The notes under the pieces are model-generated. The model searched no databases, was not told where the DNA came from, and saw only the letters and a program-made list of their open reading frames with translations. The position numbers and the translations under genes are program-made. Positions 8,223 through 17,096 of a stretch of DNA of 39,053 bases are shown here, one piece after another. Numbering within the stretch: position 1 is the stretch's first letter; each line of letters starts with the position of its first letter. This stretch comes from Trueperaceae bacterium (lineage in GTDB: Bacteria; Deinococcota; Deinococci; Deinococcales; Trueperaceae), in assembly GCA_020431825.1 (NCBI GenBank), contig JAGQHN010000036.1:3788-42840 (forward strand). Reading direction: 5' to 3'.

Positions 8223-11200
8223 GAAGCTGCACCCGGTAATGGCTAAAGTACGGATTGTCCAGGTCAAAAACCGGCCAATCGGTGAGGTTTGAGTCTTGGA
8301 GCTTGTGTTCTTTTTCAACCTGATAATTGAGTGGTCTGCTCAGGGCTGCTGCAAATTCTCTGGCTTCTCGAGGTGGGACGGATTCCATGCCAAAAGATTC
8401 ATTGACCCAGGCCAGCCCATCCTCATCAAAGAGACTGATCAGGGCATGAGGAATGCCCGCTTCTTCGGTACCCAGATTCACTGCGCGGATATCAATGTGG
8501 TCACTGGCGGGGGTGGTCCAGGCAGCCAGGTCACGCTCGAGGTTGCGACCTGTAACAACCGCCTGAGTATAAACCTCAAAATCGCTGACCAGTTCGGGGA
8601 AATCATCTACTTTGGCAACATCATCAAAATCAATGCGAAAAGGGGTGCGCTCACCGGGTAACAGCTTGTGCAGGACCATTTGCCCAGCATTGGCGCGGCT
8701 GAGTTCGTTACCGTTTGTGTCTCGTAATATCCCGGTGATGGTCAGGTCGGCTGGACGGGTATCGACATTTTGCAGCTCACCCACAATCGAAAAGCGCTTG
8801 GCGACCAGTTGCCGCTCTTCTATAGGTAGGTTTGCCAGTTCAGGGTGAAAAACGCCTTCGGCCTCGAGTTCCAGATCGGTTTTTTCGACTTCATAGCTCA
8901 CCAGGCGGGCACTGATAATTTCTATCAGGGGTTTATCTAGACTAGCGTTAGTGTCTTTTAAGTCCAGGGTGAGGCGGCGAGGGGATTTATAGTAATCAAT
9001 GGTGCTCTGACCAATAAAACGTTCCTGGGTACGCGCTTTCACGCTTGGTTCAGCCAGAATGCGCCAACCCTGTTTGGTTCGTACCAGCTCATGGTCTATG
9101 CTTTCTTTGATGGGCATGAGACTGGTCAGCCACTCGAGGTCTATGCGCACAAAAGCGCGGTCGCCTAGTTTAGGATGCTTGACGGTGCCCTCACCCTCGT
9201 AACCCAGAAGATGCGGGTACATGTTTTCAAGCTTGGCGTAGCCTGAACGCAGACCACCAACCACCGAAAAGTCTAAAAGCCAGCGGTCAAAGTCAAGACC
9301 TTTGCTGGGCTCGAGCCACTGATAAGCTGCTTCAAAACGTTTAAAGTCCAGATGGTCCCAGTAGTGCAGAACTGCTTTTTCAGGCGTATCATTAAGTTTT
9401 TTATTTTGATAATAGGTGTACGCAATGGGCGCCAGCAAGATAAAAAAGAGCAAACTGGTACTGAGCAGACGAAATCTCAGCGAGCGCCGCGCAAAATTGG
9501 CCTTGTTAACCAGATTCTTGTATTTGCCCCACCACTGCCACTGACCCGGGGCTGCCTGGTACTCGACATCTTCTTTGAGCATGCGGTAGGCCCAGTTACC
9601 CAGTCCCCTGCGCTGCCAGGGCAAAAGCGGTACGCGCCAGTCGGGTAGCAGCAGGCTCAGATAGGCTATAACGGGCATGATGAGAGGCAAAATGCCCCAC
9701 ATGAGCCGCTGATACAGGGGCCAGACCTTGCGCGGTAAGCGGTCAGGTAGTGGGGGGATGTTTTCTCTTTCCCAGACCATGATGCCATTTTCCAATTGAC
9801 CCAGACGGTGCCAGCCATTAAAAAAGAGCAGCGGGTCATAAAAAGCATCATTGCTATAGATAAATTTGACGTTGTATTTTTCTGGCATAACCAGGACCTG
9901 CTCCAAAGAACTGATACCCGGGCCACCGGTGTACTTTGCTCCCTCCATGCGCTCTATAGGAGTGGTGGTGAGTTCAGGCAGGCGTCTGGCTGAGTGGTAG
10001 TTGCCGTCAGGCGTACTGGCTTTGGTGTTGGCAGAGAGCCAGGCCATCTGATCGCCAAAGCCCAGGTTCAGGTAGCGCCAGCGCCAGTGCTCATCCTTAT
10101 TGATAAAATTAATAATCGGGTCAATGTTTATGGGATCAGGTTGAAACTTGCGGTACTGGGTCAGGGTGCTGATCCAGAGGGCCGAGGTGCAGATCATGAA
10201 CGTCAGACCTGCCAGTAAGATGTAAAGAACGCGCCGCCCAAAGTTTGCCGTGATATAGAGCTTCAAACGACCATGAATTAAACTTTCTATCGCCCGACCC
10301 ATAAACGGAATAATGAACATGGTGGCCCAGAAGGTAAAGCGGTCAAGCGTCAGGATGTCAAAGGCAGGGCCAAGCAGTATTTTGGGAAAAGGAGTTGTGC
10401 CCCCCGTACCTAAAAATGCCAGCATGGCAACGCTGGCAGCAGCGGGCCAGCGCCAGGTCAAAAAGCCTCGGGCCATGGCATAAGGAAAGGCCCAGAGACT
10501 GCTGGCCCAGGGAATGACCCAGAACATAAGCCCCAGGTCACGTCTGATTAAAAAGTTGGCCCTCGAGCCGTGAGGAATGGCTACCTGAATAATGGGGTCT
10601 TTGCTTGACCAGTACCAGTAAGGAAAAACAACAATAACCAGAGAAAGGATAGCTAGAACACCAAAAATACCTGCCCGGTAGAGTCTGGGTAAGAGCCGGT
10701 AAATGCGGCGGCGCATCTTTTCAAAAAAGCGCTGCCCCCTTGGTTCACCAGGACGTTGCCCCCGAAAACCCTCGAGCAAAGCAATCACAATCATAGGGGC
10801 AGTAAAAAAGACGCTACCAAACAGCGTGGTTACATGGTGAGCTGACGTTGTTGCGGCGGTCCAGGCTACCGCCTTGATGAGGTCACTGGTATGACCTTTG
10901 CGAACCCAAAAAATGATAAAGGGAATGGCATTAAGCAAAAAACCTAGAGACAGCGTGGTTGGCAATTGACCAAAAACATGGACAGTTTCGGTCAGACTGC
11001 TGCCTATGACCAGAGCAATGGCAGCATAGCCAGCGGCCCTGGGGGAAAAGAGCAGCTTGGATAAACGGTACATGCCCACGGTAAGTTGCAAGATGGCATA
11101 GAGCTGGGCAACCGCAAAGCCAGTTAGATAATTGCTGAAGAGCTTGCCAAAAATAGCGATTAGATAATGAGATAAGGGAGGGTAGGCAACCGTAAAAAAG

Positions 11201-11433
11201 CCGGTATACCAGCGCGGCTCCCAGGGGTCAAACCAGTTCTCAGCATAATGTACGCCAATAAAGATATGAATGAGTGCGTCATAGGTATGAATAAAGTGTT
11301 TGTTTAAATTTAGAACGCCGTGGTAAAAAACGACAATCAGTAAGGCTACCCCAAGTAAAATTAGCCCTTCGCGCTCGAGCAGATTTTCACGTGAGGCTCT
11401 AAGCTTATTGGTTTTCAGGGAGCTACTGGCCAT
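8203..11433 (-). CDS. Giant polytopic GT-C-like membrane protein with extracellular C-terminal domains
   Basis: The first ~450 residues of this 1076-residue protein hold about ten membrane helices. An early loop (THFIHTYDALIHIF-like, with D52 and H56) and a following aromatic-rich loop (EPRWYTGFFTVAYPP) resemble polytopic GT-C sugar transferases. It matches the group often annotated as 6-pyruvoyl-tetrahydropterin synthase-related membrane proteins. Further helices occur near residues 590-610 and 670-690. The last ~390 residues contain an NTF2-like segment (DTPEKAVLHYWDHLDFKRF) and FxLYD-like beta domains. A role in transferring or polymerising lipid-linked sugar is inferred. No clear Shine-Dalgarno sequence precedes ATG 11433. 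It lies 107 nt downstream of the STAS cassette on the same strand. Confidence 0.72.
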   Translation of the reverse strand: MASSSLKTNKLRASRENLLEREGLILLGVALLIVVFYHGVLNLNKHFIHTYDALIHIFIGVHYAENWFDPWEPRWYTGFFTVAYPPLSHYLIAIFGKLFSNYLTGFAVAQLYAILQLTVGMYRLSKLLFSPRAAGYAAIALVIGSSLTETVHVFGQLPTTLSLGFLLNAIPFIIFWVRKGHTSDLIKAVAWTAATTSAHHVTTLFGSVFFTAPMIVIALLEGFRGQRPGEPRGQRFFEKMRRRIYRLLPRLYRAGIFGVLAILSLVIVVFPYWYWSSKDPIIQVAIPHGSRANFLIRRDLGLMFWVIPWASSLWAFPYAMARGFLTWRWPAAASVAMLAFLGTGGTTPFPKILLGPAFDILTLDRFTFWATMFIIPFMGRAIESLIHGRLKLYITANFGRRVLYILLAGLTFMICTSALWISTLTQYRKFQPDPINIDPIINFINKDEHWRWRYLNLGFGDQMAWLSANTKASTPDGNYHSARRLPELTTTPIERMEGAKYTGGPGISSLEQVLVMPEKYNVKFIYSNDAFYDPLLFFNGWHRLGQLENGIMVWERENIPPLPDRLPRKVWPLYQRLMWGILPLIMPVIAYLSLLLPDWRVPLLPWQRRGLGNWAYRMLKEDVEYQAAPGQWQWWGKYKNLVNKANFARRSLRFRLLSTSLLFFILLAPIAYTYYQNKKLNDTPEKAVLHYWDHLDFKRFEAAYQWLEPSKGLDFDRWLLDFSVVGGLRSGYAKLENMYPHLLGYEGEGTVKHPKLGDRAFVRIDLEWLTSLMPIKESIDHELVRTKQGWRILAEPSVKARTQERFIGQSTIDYYKSPRRLTLDLKDTNASLDKPLIEIISARLVSYEVEKTDLELEAEGVFHPELANLPIEERQLVAKRFSIVGELQNVDTRPADLTITGILRDTNGNELSRANAGQMVLHKLLPGERTPFRIDFDDVAKVDDFPELVSDFEVYTQAVVTGRNLERDLAAWTTPASDHIDIRAVNLGTEEAGIPHALISLFDEDGLAWVNESFGMESVPPREAREFAAALSRPLNYQVEKEHKLQDSNLTDWPVFDLDNPYFSHYRVQLHAFYRN

Positions 11434-11540
11434 GGCTGACTTAATGTCGGAAGCTTGCTTGGAATCAAGTTAAGATGCTGAAGCTCAGGCAAAGCAGGAT
11501 GAAAAAGAAGTCGTCGTGCCCGGCGGTATCCTTTACAACG

Positions 11541-11831
11541 TTAAACGACAAATTCGGTTTTTATAGGAATAATCTGATCTAACATGGTGTAGCTAAGCAG
11601 GGTGCTGACTGCCTGACTCGGATTAACCAGATAGAACTCGCCGCCCTGAGAACGGGCTGCTTTTAGGGCTGAAACAATGGCAGCTAAGCCTGACGAATCA
11701 ATAAAGCTTACTTTTTGGACGTTTAAATAAATATCTTTTACTCCAGCTTGATAAAGCGAATCAAAGAGCTTTCTTAATTCGGGGGCTTTATGGGCATCTA
11801 TACGGCCTTCAATGGTCAATTCTTTTTTCAT
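11541..11831 (-). CDS. STAS-domain anti-sigma-factor antagonist-like protein (second of two)
   Basis: This 96-residue single STAS domain is of the SpoIIAA/RsbV type. The diagnostic DSSGL motif at residues 45-49 carries the serine that partner-switching kinases phosphorylate. Its ATG overlaps the stop of the RsbW-like gene as ATGA, and AGGAGA lies 8 nt upstream. In its known families the unphosphorylated form binds the kinase and frees the kinase's target. No sigma factor is in this window, so the output may be an enzyme of the surrounding exopolysaccharide operon, as inferred from position. Confidence 0.92.
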   Translation of the reverse strand: MKKELTIEGRIDAHKAPELRKLFDSLYQAGVKDIYLNVQKVSFIDSSGLAAIVSALKAARSQGGEFYLVNPSQAVSTLLSYTMLDQIIPIKTEFVV

Positions 11832-12214
11832 GATAAGTCTCCTTTACTAAAGTGCAGGGTCAAGTAGTTATGACCCTCCTGGAACTGGTAGCCGCAATAA
11901 CTGCTGACCTGTTCAACAATGCCCAAACCGTAACCACCTTCACGAAGTTCTCCCATAGGGAGGGCTTTTTGCTGGGTAGGGTTAAAGGGCGAGCCGTCAT
12001 CGCTGACGATGAGTTTAAATTCTTCACCTACATCTTCAATTTCTACCGTGATACGACTGGCCTGTCCGTGTTTAATGGCGTTAACCACCACTTCCGTAAT
12101 GGCCAGTTCGATAAGTACGCGTTTAGAATCCTGACAATGACTTGCAATAAACTGACCAAGCGCTTCCAGTTCAGAGGTTTTGGCAGGGAAAGAGAAGCGC
12201 GCGGCAGTTAACAT
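11828..12214 (-). CDS. RsbW/SpoIIAB-like serine kinase (anti-sigma regulatory factor, HATPase)
   Basis: This 128-residue protein is a GHKL ATPase alone. The N-box is E41-VVVNAIKHG with N45, the G1 box D72-D-G74 and the G2 box GGYGLGI at 93-99. These are the hallmarks of switch kinases that phosphorylate STAS antagonists. It sits between two STAS genes: TGATG joins it to the upstream one (1-nt overlap) and ATGA to the downstream one (4-nt overlap), so the three proteins are made together. No PP2C phosphatase to reset the switch is encoded nearby. Confidence 0.92.
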   Translation of the reverse strand: MLTAARFSFPAKTSELEALGQFIASHCQDSKRVLIELAITEVVVNAIKHGQASRITVEIEDVGEEFKLIVSDDGSPFNPTQQKALPMGELREGGYGLGIVEQVSSYCGYQFQEGHNYLTLHFSKGDLS

Positions 12215-12525
12215 CAGCTACCGACTTTTTGGCGGTTGTCAAGGGGTAAAACCATGTCGAGTTTGGTAACTTCAAGAATCACTTTGACGGTGTCTTGTAA
12301 ATTGCATATCTTCATGTCGACATTGGCTTCACGGGCTTTTTTATAGAGGCTTACCAGTAGCGCCAGGCCTGAGGAATCGATAAAATTCACGCCTTGCATG
12401 TCAAGACTAAAGTTCTGGCTGACAGGCTCGAGTGTACCTTTAAGCTTGGCAACTTCGTGCGCGTCAAAGCGACCCCTTAAATGGTAGATGAGGCCGTCGG
12501 CTTGGGTTGTGCGGTTAATGTCCAT
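12214..12525 (-). CDS. STAS-domain anti-sigma-factor antagonist-like protein (first of two)
   Basis: This 103-residue STAS protein has DSSGL at residues 50-54. It shares the RFDAHE/RIDAHK strand and the overall length with the second STAS protein of the cassette, so the two are probably paralogues competing for the same kinase. The ATG at 12525 has AGGA 6 nt upstream and lies inside the last 49 nt of the glycosyltransferase gene. That overlap ties the regulatory cassette to exopolysaccharide enzymes in one transcript. Confidence 0.92.
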   Translation of the reverse strand: MDINRTTQADGLIYHLRGRFDAHEVAKLKGTLEPVSQNFSLDMQGVNFIDSSGLALLVSLYKKAREANVDMKICNLQDTVKVILEVTKLDMVLPLDNRQKVGS

Positions 12526-13664
12526 GTTTGTCCTAACAATCTTGAAATATGGAGTAAATACCAGTCTGCAACATCGTCGAGCGTAATGCCGCTTGCAGCC
12601 CGGTGGTTAGCTTCGCCTAATTCCTGGGCTTTTGCTCTATTAGAGAGCAATTCATAGAGTGCGGCAGTCAAACTCGCCACATCTCCAGGTTTAAAACTGA
12701 GGGCCTTATAGCCTTCATCAGCAATCAGATCAGCCAGGTCTCCTATCTCGGGCATAACTGCCGCTCGTCCAAATTGCCCGGCCTGATGTAAAACCCCACT
12801 GCTTCCTGTGGTACTTTCATAGGGAAAAGCGACAACGGTTGCTTCAGAAAAAATGCGCGGCACGTCTTCTTCGGCAACGTAGCCAGTAAACTCGACATTG
12901 CTAAGGTGGCTATACTGCTTTTGGGCAGTTTCTAAATAGCCTTTGGCATTGGGTGAGTCGCTACCAGCAATCACCAGGCGAACATCAGGTAGGTGTTTTT
13001 GCAACTGGGCATGGGCCTCGAGCAAGACCTCAACTTTTTTATAGGTGCCAAATTTACCAAAGGTCATGACCGTAGGTGCTTCAGGTAAAGGCGCAATGTG
13101 ACCAACATCAAAAGAGCCATGGGGTGCCAGAAAGGCATTCTTTGCGCCATAGTTTTCACGCAAAATATCGACATAGCGAGGCATGGTGGTGGCAATAAGA
13201 TCACTCTTTAAGAGTGCCCGGGTAAAGGCGTTGCCAGCCAGATTCATAGCCGTTTTAATTACAGGGTTTTTGGCGTAGCCTGCATTCGTCAAATCTACGG
13301 TTTCAAAAAGATTGTGCAGCAGGGTAAAACTCAGGCGTTTGCGCTTACTCATCCAGGGCGCCAAAAGACCCAGCGCCGCAGGAATTCTCTGATCGCCAAA
13401 ACTGGCAAATTGAAGATTGAAAATTACCGCGTCAGGGTTTAGCTCATCAAGTTTTTTGTTTATTTTCCAGGCATTTTTGGCGTCATTAAAGGACCAGACG
13501 CGGTGAATGTTCTCGGCTTCCTTGACGTTTTCACTCAGGGTATCGGCAATGATGCTTAGGCGGCTTACTTCGGGCTTTTTTTCTAAGGCCCGGGCAAAGT
13601 GAAAGCCGTACTCATTTAAGGTGCCCTTACTGGGCGGAAACGTGCTGACCAGCGCTATATGCAT
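12477..13664 (-). CDS. GT4-type glycosyltransferase (GT-B fold)
   Basis: The 395-residue protein begins MHIALVSTFPPSKGTLNEYG, the usual GT-B N-terminus with a glycine-rich acceptor loop. The middle carries VMTFGKFGTYKKVEVLLEAH, the sugar-nucleotide-binding strand of GT4 enzymes. The C-terminal lobe has VVAFPYESTTGSSGVLHQAGQFGRAAVMPEIGD, an E-x7-E-type region lacking the standard wording. It would transfer a sugar from a nucleotide donor to a lipid-linked acceptor in the cytoplasm; donor unknown. I chose ATG 13664, which has AAAGGG 6 nt upstream, over in-frame codons up to 13715. It overlaps the upstream GT2 gene by 38 nt. Confidence 0.85.
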   Translation of the reverse strand: MHIALVSTFPPSKGTLNEYGFHFARALEKKPEVSRLSIIADTLSENVKEAENIHRVWSFNDAKNAWKINKKLDELNPDAVIFNLQFASFGDQRIPAALGLLAPWMSKRKRLSFTLLHNLFETVDLTNAGYAKNPVIKTAMNLAGNAFTRALLKSDLIATTMPRYVDILRENYGAKNAFLAPHGSFDVGHIAPLPEAPTVMTFGKFGTYKKVEVLLEAHAQLQKHLPDVRLVIAGSDSPNAKGYLETAQKQYSHLSNVEFTGYVAEEDVPRIFSEATVVAFPYESTTGSSGVLHQAGQFGRAAVMPEIGDLADLIADEGYKALSFKPGDVASLTAALYELLSNRAKAQELGEANHRAASGITLDDVADWYLLHISRLLGQTWTLTAQPKPTASSTI

Positions 13665-14430
13665 GGGCATCCCTTTCTGCATAAGCCCCCTGGCGGTCGA
13701 GCTTACGCACAGCAAAAATATCTTTTAAAAAACGAATGCTGTCTTTAACCGAATTAACTTTTGAGCCGGGTGCATCAAACCAGCGCACGGGTACTTCGGC
13801 GACCTTATAACCGAGTTTGTTGGCAAGATAGAGAAGCTCGAGGTCAAACGAAAAACCCTCCATCTGTTGTTTGCCAAAGAGGTCTTGAGCCACGTCGCGT
13901 TTGAAAAGTTTAAAGCCGCACTGAGTATCTTTGACTTTAACACCGCTAAGCCAGCCAGCCACGGTTCTGAGCCCCCAGGACACCAGATGTCTAAAAAAGC
14001 TCTTGTTTTCTTCAATGGCACCTTCGGCAGCCCTCGAGCCCACGGCGATATCGGCACCCTCATGCAATTTTTCCATCATGCGCATCAGTTCTTCGATGGG
14101 TGTACTGTTATCGGCATCAGCAAACAAGATGTAATCCCCCTCGGCTGCCATAACCCCACGTTTGACCGCGCCGCCTTTACCCGTATTGGCATGCTCTATG
14201 AGTTTGAGATTTTTCCAGCCCAGATCTTTAACCAGAGCGGCAGTCGTGTCTTTGCTGCCATCATCTGAGACAATGACTTCCCAGTTGGGCATATAGCTCG
14301 AGACAAAGGCACCCATAGCTGCCAGGGTGGGCAAAATGCGAATTTCTTCGTTGTAGGCAGGGATGACAATGGAAAGCTCAATCTTATCCAGTTTGACATC
14401 GCGCCAGCGTTCAAAATTAGCGTAAGACAT
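13627..14430 (-). CDS. GT2 glycosyltransferase, polyprenyl/dolichyl-phosphate glucosyltransferase-like
   Basis: This 267-residue GT-A enzyme carries LSIVIPAYNEE near residue 20, VIVSDDGSKDT, the metal-binding DAD in LFADADNSTPIEE, and a later CGFKLFKRD typical of polyprenyl-phosphate sugar transferases. It has no C-terminal membrane helices, unlike many relatives. It would load a sugar onto a polyprenyl phosphate for use by GT-C enzymes such as the giant protein in this operon, which is inferred. ATG 14430 has AAGGAG 7 nt upstream. It overlaps the flippase gene by 14 nt. Confidence 0.88.
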   Translation of the reverse strand: MSYANFERWRDVKLDKIELSIVIPAYNEEIRILPTLAAMGAFVSSYMPNWEVIVSDDGSKDTTAALVKDLGWKNLKLIEHANTGKGGAVKRGVMAAEGDYILFADADNSTPIEELMRMMEKLHEGADIAVGSRAAEGAIEENKSFFRHLVSWGLRTVAGWLSGVKVKDTQCGFKLFKRDVAQDLFGKQQMEGFSFDLELLYLANKLGYKVAEVPVRWFDAPGSKVNSVKDSIRFLKDIFAVRKLDRQGAYAERDAHAYSAGQHVSAQ

Positions 14431-15646
14431 AACGCGCTCCTTTAAGTTGTGACTTGTTAAACCAGCCCACGCTTGCACCCATCAGCAAAAGTGCTAAGAG
14501 TCCACCCTTGGCAAGCATTTGCATCCAGATGATGTCTAAGCTGGTGCTGTGAAATCCTAAAATCAAACTGACCTGAATGAGTGCGGCAAAGAGGGGCCAG
14601 TAGCCTGCCTTATGAGAGCCAAGCGCCAGGTAATGATTACTAACCACATTGGCTAGCGAGTACAGGGTCGTCATAAGCGCATAGGGGGCAATAAGGCTGA
14701 TACCTGCCAGGTAAGCCTGGCCAAACAGAATGCCAATAACAAATTTGGGGAATAGGGCGCAAAAACCAGTGACGCCTAAACTTATAAAAGCCACAGCGCC
14801 TAGCGCTATATAGAGTAAGTCCAGGTGGGGTTTGCCCTCGGCAGCTCTGGCAGCCACCATTGGGAAAATGGCCGCACTAATGGCCCAGGAACCGTAAAAG
14901 ACGATGCGGCCAATCAGCGCAACAGCCGCGTAAATCCCTGCTTCTTCGCTACTGAGTAAGGCGTTCACCAGCAAGACATCGGTATTAATAATGATGGCTT
15001 GCGCTGAGAGATTTACAAAAATAGGTGCGGCGTATTTGCCGACCTCTTGAGGGCTCATCAGGCTTTTGAGTTTTAGCCGGAAAAACCTGCGTAATTGAAA
15101 GGTGGTAACAGGTACAGCTGCCAGCGTTGCCAGAACAGCTCCTGAAGCGGCAGGGGCAAAAAACAGAGCCAGAGGCGTAAGGGCAATTTTCAGGGCATGC
15201 TCGAGCACCATATTGGAACCGAGCACCACAAAAGCCTGTTCCCCTTGTGCTTCACCGCGCCCGGTACCCATAAGGGCGTAAAGAGGCAAAAACACGCCTA
15301 AGCCCATGAGCCAGGAAGCTGGAAGTTTAATGATGGGAGAGAGGGGCTGGGCTAGCAACAGCAGGGCCAGTCCAAAGATGATGCCCGATGCCAGAGCCAG
15401 ACGACTGCTGAAGCCAGCCACGCTGGTTTTTGAGGCGGCAAATTTGGCGGTCACCTGTTGTAAGGTTAGCGGTAAAAGGGAAACCAGCAGAAAGAGAGAG
15501 ATAAACGAGGCATAGGCTCCGTAAGCCACCGGGCCAAAGAGTCTGCCTAAAACCAGGGCGTAACCGTAGTTGAGTACGTTTACGATCATCATGGCGCTAA
15601 AAAGCAGACCACTACCTGTTAATACCTTTTTGAGTTGACTATTCAC
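14417..15646 (-). CDS. Polysaccharide flippase (Wzx/MVF-type membrane protein)
   Basis: This 409-residue protein is almost wholly hydrophobic with about 12 membrane helices. It resembles polysaccharide biosynthesis/oligosaccharide flippase proteins, with an N-terminal SGLLFSAMMIVNVLNYGYALVLGRLFGPVAYGAYASFISL. Such proteins move lipid-linked sugar units across the cytoplasmic membrane. The start is GTG at 15646 with GAGGA upstream. It appears to be the first gene of the operon running down to 5287, because the 240 bp before it hold no gene on this strand. Confidence 0.88.
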   Translation of the reverse strand: MNSQLKKVLTGSGLLFSAMMIVNVLNYGYALVLGRLFGPVAYGAYASFISLFLLVSLLPLTLQQVTAKFAASKTSVAGFSSRLALASGIIFGLALLLLAQPLSPIIKLPASWLMGLGVFLPLYALMGTGRGEAQGEQAFVVLGSNMVLEHALKIALTPLALFFAPAASGAVLATLAAVPVTTFQLRRFFRLKLKSLMSPQEVGKYAAPIFVNLSAQAIIINTDVLLVNALLSSEEAGIYAAVALIGRIVFYGSWAISAAIFPMVAARAAEGKPHLDLLYIALGAVAFISLGVTGFCALFPKFVIGILFGQAYLAGISLIAPYALMTTLYSLANVVSNHYLALGSHKAGYWPLFAALIQVSLILGFHSTSLDIIWMQMLAKGGLLALLLMGASVGWFNKSQLKGARYVLR

Positions 15647-15780
15647 ATTATTCCTCGCGCATGCCAGCTAGGTCTGGCTAGCATCAGACTAAGGAATTGC
15701 TGTTACAGCTTTGTTACATCTGGTGTTTGAAATGTGTTTCTTTATAAAGGGATATTTGCCACAATCCTAAATAGCCCCAT

Positions 15781-15808
15781 GGTTTGTTTGCAGTCCTGCA
15801 AATAAACC
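15781..15808. repeat. 13-bp inverted repeat in the rlmL-flippase gap
   Basis: GGTTTGTTTGCAG pairs with CTGCAAATAAACC across 2 nt, with one G-T mismatch. It sits about 80 nt beyond the end of the methyltransferase gene and before the flippase operon. There is no T tract on either side, so a classical terminator is not supported. The rest of the 15647-15887 gap holds only a weak inverted repeat at 15661-15684 and AT-rich sequence with TATAAA at about 15746. Confidence 0.45.
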
Positions 15809-15887
15809 TGAGTAGCACGATTAACCCGAGCGCAAGCTTATCAGTGAAGTGCCGAGTTTATGTACGGAAAAACGAACCAAACATCCT

Positions 15888-17096
15888 TTATAGTCCCCAT
15901 GGATTGCCCTGAATAGTTCCCTGCACCAGCTGAACTTTAAGACCGCCATTTGTAAGGGAGAGAGTTTCCAGAACAGAGATTTTTGCCTTTTGGAGCCAGT
16001 CAATCTCTTTACAGATAAAAGCAAAGTGACAGCCCTGATAGTTGGTTTTCAGGTGCTGAGCAAAGGAAGCTAAAAGAATGTCAAGGCTCGAGACTGACTC
16101 GAGCCTTTCGCCGTACGGCAAGTTACTGATTATCAGGGTTTGTTCAGGTTTAACGTCGAGTAAAAAAGAGGTTGCATCTCCCACTTGAAAATCAATCTTT
16201 GTATGACCTGCTTGTAGTGCATTTTGTCTGGCAATAGTAATATTTTTTGCTTCAATGTCTCGACCAATAAAGCGCTGACTTGTTGCCTGCTCCTGAGCTT
16301 TGGCTTCGTGCTTAAAGCGCTCCCACTTGCTTGGTTGAAAGGCAGGTAGCTGCTCAAAGGCAAATTGCCGTAGCCTGCCCGCGGCCTTGTGCATGGCAAG
16401 CTCGAGCCCCTCAATCAGCAGGGTGCCAGAGCCGCACATAGGGTCAACAATAGTTTGATAGTCAAGTGCCTTTGATGTTAACAGGATGCTGGCTGCCAGC
16501 GTTTCCCTAATTGGGGCTTCGGAAACCAGTTGACGGTAGCCGCGTTTATGCAGGTGTTCACCACTGGTATTTAGACTAATGGTGCATCTGTCCTGAAAAA
16601 AACGAATGTGGAACTCGAGCGAGGTATCATCTTCCTTTTGTACTGGTTTCAAACCTAATGGCTCCACCCTCGCCAAAACAGCGTCATGCAGGGTTCTGGC
16701 AATGTTTTTATGATGCCTCAGTCGTGACGTTTTGGCGCTGACCTTTACGCTGTAGCTTTCGTTAAACCCAAGATAAAGTTCCCAGGGGATTTTCTTGGCT
16801 GCGTTAAAAAGCATGGGGTAGGACTGGGCTAGAAATGTGTCTATTCGCAGCAAAACGCGGTGGGCGGTTCTGAGTTTTAAATTGCTGTGGTAGAGGGCGT
16901 CAAGGTTGCTCTCAAAGCTAACCCCGCCACGCTCGAGCTCTAAGTTAGCAGTATCAGGTAATTGCGCTATCTCTGCCGCCAGGACCTCTTCAAACCCTGG
17001 CGCACAGGCTGCAAAATAGCTATGCGTTGCTTTTAAAAAATGGCGCTTCAGGCGGCGCTCAAGCCCGCGTTTAGTAAGGGTTCCACTACTGTTCAT
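15888..17096 (-). CDS. rlmL: THUMP-domain class I RNA methyltransferase (RlmL N-terminal-half-like, 23S rRNA m2G)
   Basis: This 402-residue protein starts with a THUMP/ferredoxin-like RNA-binding part (YFAACAPGFEEVLAAEIAQL; about residues 25-160). A Rossmann methyltransferase follows with DPMCGSGTLLIEG (SAM motif I) and NLPYGERL, the N-[LP]-P-Y motif of base N-methylation. It corresponds to the N-terminal enzyme of RlmL/YcbY, which makes N2-methylguanosine in 23S rRNA, and lacks the second RlmK half. I chose ATG 17096, which overlaps the permease gene by 11 nt; a TTG at 17108 is the alternative. A CTCGAG-based hairpin (16083-16107) lies inside its coding sequence. The exact target base is not certain. 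Confidence 0.85.
   Translation of the reverse strand: MNSSGTLTKRGLERRLKRHFLKATHSYFAACAPGFEEVLAAEIAQLPDTANLELERGGVSFESNLDALYHSNLKLRTAHRVLLRIDTFLAQSYPMLFNAAKKIPWELYLGFNESYSVKVSAKTSRLRHHKNIARTLHDAVLARVEPLGLKPVQKEDDTSLEFHIRFFQDRCTISLNTSGEHLHKRGYRQLVSEAPIRETLAASILLTSKALDYQTIVDPMCGSGTLLIEGLELAMHKAAGRLRQFAFEQLPAFQPSKWERFKHEAKAQEQATSQRFIGRDIEAKNITIARQNALQAGHTKIDFQVGDATSFLLDVKPEQTLIISNLPYGERLESVSSLDILLASFAQHLKTNYQGCHFAFICKEIDWLQKAKISVLETLSLTNGGLKVQLVQGTIQGNPWGL

Noticed and set aside
8223..8318. N-terminal extension of the anchored protein from TTG 8318
   Set aside because: It would overlap the upstream gene by 116 nt, and the peptide before the KKRKR anchor does not look like a signal sequence.
2199..15646. 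A canonical pel exopolysaccharide operon
   Set aside because: A deacetylase-like protein, GT4 and flippase are present, but the GT4 lacks PelF-type sequence and no PelD or PelE is seen; the GGDEF protein lies far away.
15839..15845. A further TATCAGT heptamer (possible SARP site)
   Set aside because: It is single: neither neighbour at 11 or 22 bp matches, and it does not stand before a -10 at the spacing seen for the cytolysin-like genes.
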